A stretch of 64,000 nt of DNA from Corella eumyota (taxonomy: Eukaryota > Chordata > Ascidiacea > Phlebobranchia > Corellidae), in NCBI GenBank assembly GCA_963082875.1, contig OY720099.1, positions 6,820,001-6,884,000 of the forward strand, given 5' to 3'. Below, piece by piece: positions 1 to 14,700 of the stretch. Every line of letters begins with the position of its first letter. Position 1 is the first letter of the stretch. The notes below the pieces were generated by a model. That model did no database searches. It saw only the letters and a list, made by a program, of their open reading frames with translations, and was not told where the DNA came from. Position numbers and translations under genes: made by a program.

Positions 1-3000
1 CGATTTAAAATTTTTTATTTTTTTTCAAAAAATTTGTATGCAATATCATTGGCCAAAAATATCACGTGACCTAATTAAACCCAAAATAAAATTTACCTCA
101 AACTTTTGTTTTACTAAAAATTTTCGCGAAATGTTTTATCTTGAATGTTAGTTAGGCCAATGCGCGTCTAATAAAATACAAAATTTTAGGTTTTGAGATT
201 TCATAAATTTTTAATAAAAGTTTTATAACATTTACAAATATTAATAATTTCGAAAAATATTTTGTAAACACGGTAATTGGACCTGTTCGGTTTTAACACA
301 ACAATTATTTTTCGATTTAAAATTTTTTATTTTTTTTCAAAAAATTTGTATGCAATCTCATTGGCCAAAAATATCACGTGACCTAATTAAACCAAAATAA
401 AAATTATTTCAAACTTTTGTTCTACTCAAAATTTTTGCAAAATGTTTTATCTTGAATGTTAGATAGACCAATGTGCGTCTAATAAAATACAAAATTTTAG
501 GTTTTAAAATTTCATAAATTTTTAATAAAAGTTTCATAACTTTTATGAATATTAATATTTTGAAAAATATTTTGTAAACACGGTAATTGGACCTGTGCGG
601 TTCTAACACAACTATTATTTTTTGATTTATTTTTAAATTTGTATGCAATATCATTGGCCAAAAATATCACGTGACCTAATTGAACCCAAAATAAAAATTA
701 CCTCAAACTTTTGTTTTACTAAAAATTTTCGCGAAATGTTTTATCTTGAATGTTAGTTAGGCCAATGCGCGTCTAATAAAATACAAAATTTTAGGTTTTG
801 AGATTTCTTAAATTTTTAATAAAAGTTTCATAACTTTTATAAATATTTATATTTTTGAAAAATATTTTGTCAACACGGTAAATGGACCTGTGCGGTTCTA
901 ACACAACAATTATTTTCGATTTAAAATTTTTAATTTTTTTTAAAAAAATGTGTATGCAATATCATTGGAAATATCACGTGACCTAATTAAACCCAAAATA
1001 AAAATTATCTCAAACTTTTGTTTTACTCAAAATTTTTGCAAAATGTTTTATATTGAATGTTAGTTAGGCCAATGCGCGTCTAATTAAATACAAAATTTCA
1101 GATTTTGAGATTTCATAGATTTTTATTAAAATTTTCATAACTTTTATGAATATTAATATTTTCGAAAAATATTTTGTAAACATGGTAACTAGACCTGTGC
1201 GGTTCTAACACAACAATTATTTTTCGATTTAAAATTTGTTATTTTTTTAAATTTGTATGCAATATCATTGGCCAAAAATATCACGTGACCTAATTAAACC
1301 CAAAATAAAAATTACCTCAAACTTTTGTTTTACTGAAAATTTTTGCGAAATATTTTATCTTAAATGTTAGTTAGGCCAATGCGCGTCTAATAAAATACAA
1401 AATTTTAGGTTTTGAGATTTTATAAATTTTTAATAAAAGTTTCATAACTTTTATAAATATTAATATTTTCGAAAAATATTTTGTAAACACGGTAATTGGA
1501 CCTGTGCGGTTCTAACACAATAATTATTTTTTGATTTGAAAATTTTTAAATTTTTTTCAAAAAATTTGTATGCAATATCATTGGCCAAAAATATCACGTG
1601 ACCTAATTAAACCAAAAATAAAAATTACCTCAAACTTTTGTTTTACTGAAAATGTTCGCGAAATGTTTTATCTTGAATGTTAGTTAGGCCAAAGTGCGTC
1701 TACTAAAATACAAAATTTTAGGTTTTGAGATTTCATAAATTTTTAATAAAAGTTTCATAAATTTTATGAATATTAATATTTTGGAAAAATATTTTGTAAA
1801 CACGGTAACTGGACCTGTGCAGTTCTAACACAACAATTATTTTTCGATTTAAAATTTTATTTTTTTTTTTAAATTTGTATGCAATATCATTGGCCAAAAA
1901 TATCACGTGACTTAATTAAACCCAAAATAAAAATTACCTCAAACTTTTGTTTTACTGAGAATTTTCGCGAAATGTTTTATTTTGAATGTTAGTTAGGCCA
2001 ATGCGCGTCTAATAAAATACAAAATTTTAGGTTTTGAGATTTTATAAATTTTTAATAAAAGTTTTATAATTTTTATAAATATTAATATTTTTGAAAAATA
2101 TTTTGTAAACACGGTAATTGGACCTGTGCGATTCTAACACAACAATTATTTTTTGATTTAAAATTTTGAATTTTTTTTCAAAAAATTTGTATGCAATATC
2201 ATTGGCCAAAAATATCACGTGACCTAATTAAACCAAAAATAAAAATTACCTCAAACTTTTGTTTTACTGAAAATGTTTGCGAAATGTTTTATCTTGAATG
2301 TTAGTTAGGCCAAAGTGCGTCTACTAAAATACAAAATTTTAGGTTTTGAGATTTCATAAATTTTTAATAAAAGTTTCATAAATTTTATGAATATTAATAT
2401 TTTTGAAAAATATTTTGTAAACACGGTAACTGGACCTGTGCAGTTCTAACACAACAATTATTTTTCGATTTAAAATTTTATTTTTTTTTTTAAATTTGTA
2501 TGCAATATCATTGGCCAAAAATATCACGTGACTTAATTAAACCCAAAATAAAAAATACCTCAAACTTTTGTTTTACTGAGAATTTTCGCGAAATGTTTTA
2601 TTTTAAATGTTAGTTAGGCCAATGCGCGTCTAATAAAATACAAAATTTTAGGTTTTGAGATTTTATAAATTTTTAATAAAAATTTTATAATTTTTATAAA
2701 TATTAATATTTTTGAAAAATATTTTGTAAACACGGTAATTGGACCTGTGCGATTCTAACACAACAATTATTTTTTGATTTAAAATTTTGAATTTTTTTTC
2801 AAAAAATTTGTATGCAATATCATTGGCCAAAAATATCACGTGACCTAATGAAAACCAAAATAAAAATTACCTCAAACTTTTGTTTTACTGAAAATTTTCG
2901 CGAAATGTTTTATCTTAAATGTTAGTTAGGCCAATGCGCGTCTAATAAAATACAAAATTTTAGGTTTTATGATTTCATAAATTTTTAATAAAAGTTTCAT

Positions 3001-6000
3001 AACTTTTATGAATATTAATATTTTTAAAAAATATTATGTAAACACGGTAATCGGACCTGTGCGGTTCTAACACAACAATTATTTTTCGATTTAAAATTTT
3101 TTATTTTTTTTCAAAAAATTTGTATGCAATATCATTGGCCAAAAATATCACGTGACCTAATTAAACCCAAAATAAAATTTACCTCAAACTTTTGTTTTAC
3201 TAAAAATTTTCGCGAAATGTTTTATCTTGAATGTTAGTTAGGCCAATGCGCGTCTAATAAAATACAAAATTTTAGGTTTTGAGATTTCATAAATTTTTAA
3301 TAAAAGTTTTATAACATTTACAAATATTAATAATTTCGAAAAATATTTTGTAAACACGGTAATTGGACCTGTTCGGTTTTAACACAACAATTATTTTTCG
3401 ATTTAAAATTTTTTATTTTTTTTCAAAAAATTTGTATGCAATCTCATTGGCCAAAAATATCACGTGACCTAATTAAACCAAAATAAAAATTATTTCAAAC
3501 TTTTGTTCTACTCAAAATTTTTGCAAAATGTTTTATCTTGAATGTTAGATAGACCAATGTGCGTCTAATAAAATACAAAATTTTAGGTTTTAAAATTTCA
3601 TAAATTTTTAATAAAAGTTTCATAACTTTTATGAATATTAATATTTTGAAAAATATTTTGTAAACACGGTAATTGGACCTGTGCGGTTCTAACACAACTA
3701 TTATTTTTTGATTTATTTTTAAATTTGTATGCAATATCATTGGCCAAAAATATCACGTGACCTAATTGAACCCAAAATAAAAATTACCTCAAACTTTTGT
3801 TTTACTAAAAATTTTCGCGAAATGTTTTATCTTGAATGTTAGTTAGGCCAATGCGCGTCTAATAAAATACAAAATTTTAGGTTTTGAGATTTCTTAAATT
3901 TTTAATAAAAGTTTCATAACTTTTATAAATATTTATATTTTTGAAAAATATTTTGTCAACACGGTAAATGGACCTGTGCGGTTCTAACACAACAATTATT
4001 TTCGATTTAAAATTTTTAATTTTTTTTAAAAAAATGTGTATGCAATATCATTGGAAATATCACGTGACCTAATTAAACCCAAAATAAAAATTATCTCAAA
4101 CTTTTGTTTTACTCAAAATTTTTGCAAAATGTTTTATATTGAATGTTAGTTAGGCCAATGCGCGTCTAATTAAATACAAAATTTCAGATTTTGAGATTTC
4201 ATAGATTTTTATTAAAATTTTCATAACTTTTATGAATATTAATATTTTCGAAAAATATTTTGTAAACATGGTAACTAGACCTGTGCGGTTCTAACACAAC
4301 AATTATTTTTCGATTTAAAATTTGTTATTTTTTTAAATTTGTATGCAATATCATTGGCCAAAAATATCACGTGACCTAATTAAACCCAAAATAAAAATTA
4401 CCTCAAACTTTTGTTTTACTGAAAATTTTTGCGAAATATTTTATCTTAAATGTTAGTTAGGCCAATGCGCGTCTAATAAAATACAAAATTTTAGGTTTTG
4501 AGATTTTATAAATTTTTAATAAAAGTTTCATAACTTTTATAAATATTAATATTTTCGAAAAATATTTTGTAAACACGGTAATTGGACCTGTGCGGTTCTA
4601 ACACAATAATTATTTTTTGATTTGAAAATTTTTAAATTTTTTTCAAAAAATTTGTATGCAATATCATTGGCCAAAAATATCACGTGACCTAATTAAACCA
4701 AAAATAAAAATTACCTCAAACTTTTGTTTTACTGAAAATGTTCGCGAAATGTTTTATCTTGAATGTTAGTTAGGCCAAAGTGCGTCTACTAAAATACAAA
4801 ATTTTAGGTTTTGAGATTTCATAAATTTTTAATAAAAGTTTCATAAATTTTATGAATATTAATATTTTGGAAAAATATTTTGTAAACACGGTAACTGGAC
4901 CTGTGCAGTTCTAACACAACAATTATTTTTCGATTTAAAATTTTATTTTTTTTTTTAAATTTGTATGCAATATCATTGGCCAAAAATATCACGTGACTTA
5001 ATTAAACCCAAAATAAAAATTACCTCAAACTTTTGTTTTACTGAGAATTTTCGCGAAATGTTTTATTTTGAATGTTAGTTAGGCCAATGCGCGTCTAATA
5101 AAATACAAAATTTTAGGTTTTGAGATTTTATAAATTTTTAATAAAAGTTTTATAATTTTTATAAATATTAATATTTTTGAAAAATATTTTGTAAACACGG
5201 TAATTGGACCTGTGCGATTCTAACACAACAATTATTTTTTGATTTAAAATTTTGAATTTTTTTTCAAAAAATTTGTATGCAATATCATTGGCCAAAAATA
5301 TCACGTGACCTAATTAAACCAAAAATAAAAATTACCTCAAACTTTTGTTTTACTGAAAATGTTCGCGAAATGTTTTATCTTGAATGTTAGTTAGGCCAAA
5401 GTGCGTCTACTAAAATACAAAATTTTAGGTTTTGAGATTTCATAAATATTTAATAAAAGTTTCATAAATTTTATGAATATTAATATTTTTGAAAAATATT
5501 TTGTAAACACGGTAACTGGACCTGTGCAGTTCTAACACAACAATTATTTTTCGATTTAAAATTTTTTTTTTTTTTTTAAATTTGTATGCAATATCATTGG
5601 CCAAAAATATCACGTGACTTAATTAAACCCAAAATAAAAATTACCTCAAACTTTTGTTTTACTGAGAATTTTCGCGAAATGTTTTATTTTGAATGTTAGT
5701 TAGGCCAATGCGCGTCTAATAAAATACAAAATTTTAGGTTTTGAGATTTTATAAATTTTTAATAAAAGTTTAATAATTTTTATAAATATTAATATTTTTG
5801 AAAAATATTTTGTAAACACGGTAATTGGACCTGTGCGATTCTAACACAACAATTATTTTTCGATTTAAAATTTTATTTTTTTTTTTAAATTTCTATGCAA
5901 TATCATTGGCCAAAAATATCACGTGACTTAATTAAACCCAAAATAAAAAATACCTCAAACTTTTGTTTTACTGAGAATTTTCGCGAAATGTTTTATTTTA

Positions 6001-9000
6001 AATGTTAGTTAGGCCAATGCGCGTCTAATAAAATACAAAATTTTAGGTTTTGAGATTTTATAAATTTTTAATAAAAATTTTATAATTTTTATAAATATTA
6101 ATATTTTTGAAAAATATTTTGTAAACACGGTAATTGGACCTGTGCGATTCTAACACAACAATTATTTTTTGATTTAAAATTTTGAATTTTTTTTCAAAAA
6201 ATTTGTATGCAATATCATTGGCCAAAAATATCACGTGACCTAATGAAAACCAAAATAAAAATTACCTCAAACTTTTGTTTTACTGAAAATTTTCGCGAAA
6301 TGTTTTATCTTAAATGTTAGTTAGGCCAATGCGCGTCTAATAAAATACAAAATTTTAGGTTTTATGATTTCATAAATTTTTAATAAAAGTTTCATAACTT
6401 TTATGAATATTAATATTTTTAAAAAATATTATGTAAACACGGTAATCGGACCTGTGCGGTTCTAACACAACAATTATTTTTCGATTTAAAATTTTTTATT
6501 TTTTTTCAAAAAATTTGTATGCAATATCATTGGCCAAAAATATCACGTGACCTAATTAAACCCAAAATAAAATTTACCTCAAACTTTTGTTTTACTAAAA
6601 ATTTTCGCGAAATGTTTTATCTTGAATGTTAGTTAGGCCAATGCGCGTCTAATAAAATACAAAATTTTAGGTTTTGAGATTTCATAAATTTTTAATAAAA
6701 GTTTTATAACATTTACAAATATTAATAATTTCGAAAAATATTTTGTAAACACGGTAATTGGACCTGTTCGGTTTTAACACAACAATTATTTTTCGATTTA
6801 AAATTTTTTATTTTTTTTCAAAAAATTTGTATGCAATCTCATTGGCCAAAAATATCACGTGACCTAATTAAACCAAAATAAAAATTATTTCAAACTTTTG
6901 TTCTACTCAAAATTTTTGCAAAATGTTTTATCTTGAATGTTAGATAGACCAATGTGCGTCTAATAAAATACAAAATTTTAGGTTTTAAAATTTCATAAAT
7001 TTTTAATAAAAGTTTCATAACTTTTATGAATATTAATATTTTGAAAAATATTTTGTAAACACGGTAATTGGACCTGTGCGGTTCTAACACAACTATTATT
7101 TTTTGATTTATTTTTAAATTTGTATGCAATATCATTGGCCAAAAATATCACGTGACCTAATTGAACCCAAAATAAAAATTACCTCAAACTTTTGTTTTAC
7201 TAAAAATTTTCGCGAAATGTTTTATCTTGAATGTTAGTTAGGCCAATGCGCGTCTAATAAAATACAAAATTTTAGGTTTTGAGATTTCTTAAATTTTTAA
7301 TAAAAGTTTCATAACTTTTATAAATATTTTTATTTTTGAAAAATATTTTGTCAACACGGTAAATGGACCTGTGCGGTTCTAACACAACAATTATTTTCGA
7401 TTTAAAATTTTTAATTTTTTTTAAAAAAATGTGTATGCAATATCATTGGAAATATCACGTGACCTAATTAAACCCAAAATAAAAATTATCTCAAACTTTT
7501 GTTTTACTCAAAATTTTTGCAAAATGTTTTATATTGAATGTTAGTTAGGCCAATGCGCGTCTAATTAAATACAAAATTTTAGATTTTGAGATTTCATAGA
7601 TTTTTATTAAAATTTTCATAACTTTTATGAATATTAATATTTTCGAAAAATATTTTGTAAACATGGTAACTGGACCTGTGCGGTTCTAACACAACAATTA
7701 TTTTTCGATTTAAAATTTGTTATTTTTTTAAATTTGTATGCAATATCATTGGCCAAAAATATCACGTGACCTAATTAAACCCAAAATAAAAATTACCTCA
7801 AACTTTTGTTTTACTGAAAATTTTTGCGAAATATTTTATCTTAAATGTTAGTTAGGCCAATGCGCGTCTAATAAAATACAAAATTTTAGGTTTTGAGATT
7901 TTATAAATTTTTAATAAAAGTTTCATAACTTTTATAAATATTAATATTTTCGAAAAATATTTTGTAAACACGGTAATTGGACCTGTGCGGTTCTAACACA
8001 ATAATTTTTTTTTGATTTGAAAATTTTTAAATTTTTTTCAAAAAATTTGTATGCAATATCATTGGCCAAAAATATCACGTGACCTAATTAAACCAAAAAT
8101 AAAAATTACCTCAAACTTTTGTTTTACTGAAAATGTTCGCGAAATGTTTTATCTTGAATGTTAGTTAGGCCAAAGTGCGTCTACTAAAATACAAAATTTT
8201 AGGTTTTGAGATTTCATAAATTTTTAATAAAAGTTTCATAAATTTTATGAATATTAATATTTTGGAAAAATATTTTGTAAACACGGTAACTGGACCTGTG
8301 CAGTTCTAACACAACAATTATTTTTCGATTTAAAATTTTATTTTTTTTTTTAAATTTGTATGCAATATCATTGGCCAAAAATATCACGTGACTTAATTAA
8401 ACCCAAAATAAAAATTACCTCAAACTTTTGTTTTACTGAAAATTTTCGCGAAATGTTTTATCTTAAATGTTAGTTAGGCCAATGCGCGTCTAATAAAATA
8501 CAAAATTTTAGGTTTTATGATTTCATAAATTTTTAATAAAAGTTTCATAACTTTTATGAATATTAATATTTTTAAAAAATATTATGTAAACACGGTAATC
8601 GGACCTGTGCGGTTCTAACACAACAATTATTTTTCGATTTAAAATTTTTTATTTTTTTTCAAAAAATTTGTATGCAATATCATTGGCCAAAAATATCACG
8701 TGACCTAATTAAACCCAAAATAAAAATTACCTCAAACTTTTGTTTTACTAAAAATTTTCGCGAAATGTTTTATCTTGAATGTTAGTTAGGCCAATGCGCG
8801 TCTAATAAAATACAAAATTTTAGGTTTTGAGATTTCATAAATTTTTAATAAAAGTTTTATAACATTTACAAATATTAATAATTTCGAAAAATATTTTGTA
8901 AACACGGTAATTGGACCTGTTCGGTTTTAACACAACAATTATTTTTCGATTTAAAATTTTTTATTTTTTTTCAAAAAATTTGTATGCAATCTCATTGGCC

Positions 9001-11760
9001 AAAAATATCACGTGACCTAATTAAACCAAAATAAAAATTATTTCAAACTTTTGTTCTACTCAAAATTTTTGCAAAATGTTTTATCTTGAATGTTAGATAG
9101 ACCAATGTGCGTCTAATAAAATACAAAATTTTAGGTTTTAAAATTTCATAAATTTTTAATAAAAGTTTCATAAATTTTATGAATATTAATATTTTGAAAA
9201 ATATTTTGTAAACACGGTAATTGGACCTGTGCGGTTCTAACACAACTATTATTTTTTGATTTATTTTTAAATTTGTATGCAATATCATTGGCCAAAAATA
9301 TCACGTGACCTAATTGAACCCAAAATAAAAATTACCTCAAACTTTTGTTTTACTAAAAATTTTCGCGAAATGTTTTATCTTGAATGTTAGTTAGGCCAAT
9401 GCGCGTCTAATAAAATACAAAATTTTAGGTTTTGAGATTTCTTAAATTTTTAATAAAAGTTTCATAACTTTTATAAATATTTATATTTTTGAAAAATATT
9501 TTGTCAACACGGTAAATGGACCTGTGCGGTTCTAACACAACAATTATTTTCAATTTAAAATTTTTAATTTTTTTTAAAAAAATGTGTATGCAATATCATT
9601 GGAAATATCACGTGACCTAATTAAACCCAAAATAAAAATTATCTCAAACTTTTGTTTTACTCAAAATTTTTGCAAAATGTTTTATATTGAATGTTAGTTA
9701 GGCCAATGCGCGTCTAATTAAATACAAAATTTCAGATTTTGAGATTTCATAGATTTTTATTAAAATTTTCATAACTTTTATGAATATTAATATTTTCGAA
9801 AAATATTTTGTAAACATGGTAACTGGACCTGTGCGGTTCTAACACAACAATTATTTTTCGATTTAAAATTTGTTATTTTTTTAAATTTGTATGCAATATC
9901 ATTGGCCAAAAATATCACGTGACCTAATTAAACCCAAAATAAAAATTACCTCAAACTTTTGTTTTACTGAAAATTTTTGCGAAATATTTTATCTTAAATG
10001 TTAGTTAGGCCAATGCGCGTCTAATAAAATACAAAATTTTAGGTTTTGAGATTTTATAAATTTTTAATAAAAGTTTCATAACTTTTATAAATATTAATAT
10101 TTTCGAAAAATATTTTGTAAACCCGGTAATTGGACCTGTGCGGTTCTAACACAATAATTATTTTTTGATTTGAAAATTTTTAAATTTTTTTCAAAAAATT
10201 TGTATGCAATATCATTGGCCAAAAATATCACGTGACCTAATTAAACCAAAAATAAAAATTACCTCAAACTTTTGTTTTACTGAAAATGTTCGCGAAATGT
10301 TTTATCTTGAATGTTAGTTAGGCCAAAGTGCGTCTACTAAAATACAAAATTTTAGGTTTTGAGATTTCATAAATTTTTAATAAAAGTTTCATAAATTTTA
10401 TGAATATTAATATTTTGGAAAAATATTTTGTAAACACGGTAACTGGACCTGTGCAGTTCTAACACAACAATTATTTTTCGATTTAAAATTTTATTTTTTT
10501 TTTTAAATTTGTATGCAATATCATTGGCCAAAAATATCACGTGACTTAATTAAACCCAAAATAAAAATTACCTCAAACTTTTGTTTTACTGAGAATTTTC
10601 GCGAAATGTTTTATTTTGAATGTTAGTTAGGCCAATGCGCGTCTAATAAAATACAAAATTTTAGGTTTTGAGATTTTATAAATTTTTAATAAAAGTTTTA
10701 TAATTTTTATAAATATTAATATTTTTGAAAAATATTTTGTAAACACGGTAATTGGACCTGTGCGATTCTAACACAACAATTATTTTTTGATTTAAAATTT
10801 TGAATTTTTTTTCAAAAAATTTGTATGCAATATCATTGGCCAAAAATATCACGTGACCTAATGAAAACCAAAATAAAAATTACCTCAAACTTTTGTTTTA
10901 CTGAAAATTTTCGCGAAATGTTTTATCTTAAATGTTAGTTAGGCCAATGCGCGTCTAATAAAATACAACATTTTAGGTTTTGAGATTTCATAAATTTTTA
11001 ATAAAAGTTTCATAACTTTTATGAATATTAATATTTTTAAAAAATATTATGTAAACACGGTAATTGGACCTGTGCGGTTCTAACACAACAATTATTTTTC
11101 GATTTAAAATTTTTTATTTTTTTTTAAAAAATTTGTATGCAATATCATTGGCCAAAAATATCACGTGACCTAATTAAACCCAAAATAAAATTTACCTCAA
11201 ACTTTTGTTTTACTAAAAATTTTCGCGAAATGTTTTATCTTGAATGTTAGTTAGGCCAATGCGCGTCTAATAAAATACAAAATTTTAGGTTTTGAGATTT
11301 CATAAATTTTTAATAAAAGTTTTATAACATTTATAAATATTAATAATTTCGAAAAATATTTTGTAAACACGGTAATTGGACCTGTTCGGTTTTAACACAA
11401 CAATTATTTTTCGATTTAAAATTTTTTATTTTTTTTCAAAAAATTTGTATGCAATCTCATTGGCCAAAAATATCACGTGACCTAAATAAACCAAAATAAA
11501 AATTATTTCAAACTTTTGTTCTACTCAAAATTTTTGCAAAATGTTTTATCTTGAATGTTAGATAGACCAATGTGCGTCTAATAAAATACAAATTTTTAGG
11601 TTTTGAAATTTCATAAATTTTTAATAAAAGTTTCATAACTTTTATGAATATTAATATTTTGAAAAATATTTTGTAAACACGGTAATTGGACCTGTGCGGT
11701 TCTAACACAACTATTATTTTTTGATTTATTTTTAAATTTGTATGCAATATCATTGGCCAA
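1..11760. repeat. Satellite array, higher-order family A (about 39 monomers)
   Basis: Head-to-tail copies of an AT-rich monomer of about 293-313 bp. Each copy contains in order a CATTGGCC-AAAAATATCACGTGAC core, a GTTAGTTAGGCCAATGCGCG segment, a TTTTAGGTTTTGAGATTTC segment, an AATATTAATATT palindrome and an ACACGGTAATTGGACCTG segment. Diagnostic variant monomers recur at 409, 3495, 6890, 9043 and 11508, giving spacings of 3086, 3395, 2153 and 2465 bp, that is 10, 11, 7 and 8 monomers. Position 1 and position 3087 start the same text, so the basic unit is 3086 bp. Copies of the unit differ by only a few bases by eye, while neighbouring monomers inside a unit differ much more, which is the signature of higher-order repeats. 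The array runs off the left edge. Short open frames here repeat with the satellite and are not genes. Confidence 0.95.
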
Positions 11761-14700
11761 AAATATCACGTGACCTAATGAAAACCCAAAATAAAAATTA
11801 CCTCAAACTTTTGTTTTACTGAAAATTTTTGCGAAATGTTTTATCTTGAATGTTAGTTAGGCCAATTCGCGTCTAATAAAATACAAAATTTTAGGTTTTG
11901 AGATTTCATAGATTTTTAATAAAAGTTTCATAAATTTTATGAATATTAATATTTTCGAAAAATATTTTGTAAACACGGTAATTGGACCTGTGCGGTTCTA
12001 ACACAACAATTATTTTTCGATTTAAAATTTTTAATTTTTTTTCAAAAAATTTGTATGCAATATCATTGGCCAAAAATATCACGTGACCTAATTAAACCCA
12101 AAATAAAAATTACCTCAAACTTTTGTTTTACTGAAAATTTTCGCGAAATGTTTTATCTTGAATGTTAGTTAGGCCAATGTGCGTCTAATAAAATACAAAA
12201 TTTTAGGTTTTGAGATTTCATTAATTTTTAATAAAAGTTTCATAACTTTTATGAATATTAATATTTTGGAAAAATATTTTGTAAACACGGTAATTGGACC
12301 TGTGCAGTTATAACACAACAATTATTTTTCGATTTAAAATTTTTTATTTTATTTTTTTTAATTTGTATGCAATATCATTGGCCAAAAATAGCACGTGACT
12401 TAATTAAACCCAAAATAAAAATTACCTCAAACTTTTGTTTTACTGAAAATTTTCGCAAAATGTTTTATCTTAAATGTTAGTTAGGCCAATGTGCGTCCAA
12501 TAAAATACAAAATTTTAGGTTTTGAGATTTCATAAATTTTTAATAAAAGTTTCATAACTTTTATGAATATTAATATTTTTAAAAAATATTATGTAAACAC
12601 GGTAATTGGACCTGTGCAGTTATAACACAACAATTATTTTTTGATTTAAAATTTTTTATTTTTTTTCAAAAAATTTGTATGCAATATCATTGGCCAAAAA
12701 TATCACGTGACCTAATGAAAACCCAAAATAAAAATTACCTCAAACTTTTGTTTTACTGAAAATTTTTGCGAAATGTTTTATCTTGAATGTTAGTTAGGCC
12801 AATTCGCGTCTAATAAAATACAAAATTTTAGGTTTTGAGATTTCATAGATTTTTAATAAAAGTTTCATAAATTTTATGAATATTAATATTTTCGAAAAAT
12901 ATTTTGTAAACACGGTAATTGGACCTGTGCGGTTCTAACACAACAATTATTTTTCGATTTAAAATTTTTTATTTTTTTTTCTAAATTTGTATGCAATATC
13001 ATTGGCCAAAAATATCACGTGACCTAATTTAAACCCAAAATAAAAATTACCTCAAACTTTTGTTTTACTGAAAATTTTTGCGAAATGTTTTATCTTGAAT
13101 GTTAGTTAGGCCAATGCGCGTCTAATAAAATACAAAATTTTAGGTTTTGAGATTTCATAGACTTTTAATAAAAGTTTCATAAATTTTATGAATATTAATA
13201 TTTTTGAAAAATATTTTGTAAACACGGTAATTGGACCTGTGCGGTTCTAACACAACAATTATTTTTCGATTTAAAATTTTTAATTTTTTTTTAAAAAATG
13301 TGTATGCAATATCATTGGCCAAAAATATTACGAGACCTAATTAAACCCAAAATAAAAATTACCTCAAACTTTTGTTTTACTGAAAATTTTCGCGAAATGT
13401 TTTATCTTGAATGTTAGTTAGGCCAATGTGCGTCTAATAAAATACAAAATTTTAGGTTTTAAGATTTCATAAATTTTTAATAAAAGTTTCATAACTTTTA
13501 TGAATATTAATATTTTTGAAAAAAAATTTGTATAGACACGGTAATTGGACCTGTGCGGTTCTAACACAACAATTATTTTTCGATTTAAAATGTTTTATTT
13601 TTTTTCAAAAAATTTGTATGCAATATTATTGGCCAAAAATATCACGTGACCTAATTAAACCCAAAATAAAAATTACCTCAAACTTTTGTTTTACTGAAAA
13701 TTTTCGCGAAATGTGTTATCTTAAATGTTAATTAGGCCAATGCGCGTGTAATAAAATACAAAATTTTAGGTTTTGAGATTTTATAAATTTTTAATAAAAA
13801 TATCATAACTTTTATGAATATTAATATTTTCGAAAAATATTTTGTAAACACGGTAATTGAACCTGTGCAGTTCTAACACAACAATTATTTTTTGATTTAA
13901 AATTTTTTATTTTATTTTTTTTAATTTGTATGCAATATCATTGGCCAAAAATATCACGTGACTTAATTAAACCCAAAATAAAAATTACCTCAAACTTTTG
14001 TTTTACTGAAAATTTTCGCGAAATGTTATATCTTGAATGTTAGTTAGGCCAATGCGCGTGTAATAAAATACAAAATTTTAGGTTTTAAGATTTCATAAAT
14101 TTTTAATAAAAGTATCATAACTTTTATGAATATTAATATTTTCAAAAAATATTATGTAAACACGGCAATCGGACCTGTGCGGTTCTAACACAACAATTAT
14201 TTTTCGATTTAAAATTTTTTATTTTTTTTCAAAAAATTGGTATGCAATATCATTGGCCAAAAATATCACGTGACCTAATTAAACCAAAAATAAAAATTAC
14301 CTCAAACTTTTGTTTTACTAAAAATTTTCCCGAAATGTTTTATTTTGAATGTTAGTTAGGCCAATGCGCGTCTAATAAAATACAAAATTTTAGGTTTTGA
14401 GATTTCACTAATTTTTAATAAAAGTTTCATAACTTTTATGAATATTAATATTTTCGAAAAATATTTTGTAAACACGGTAATTGGACCTGTGCGGTTCTAA
14501 CACAACAATTATTTTTCGATTTAAAGTTTTTTATTTTTTTTTTAAATTTGTATGCAATATCATTGGCCAAAAATATCACGTGACCTAATTTAAACCCAAA
14601 ATAAAAATTACCTCAAACTTTTGTTTTACTGAAAATTTTTGCGAAATGTTTTATCTTGAATGTTAGTTAGGCCAATGCGCGTCTAATAAAATACAAAATT

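Noticed and set aside
409-11753. Five identical 81-residue open frames on the minus strand
   Set aside because: They recur exactly with the satellite unit, have AT-driven composition (Ile, Lys, Phe, Leu) and no recognisable domain. They are by-products of the repeat.
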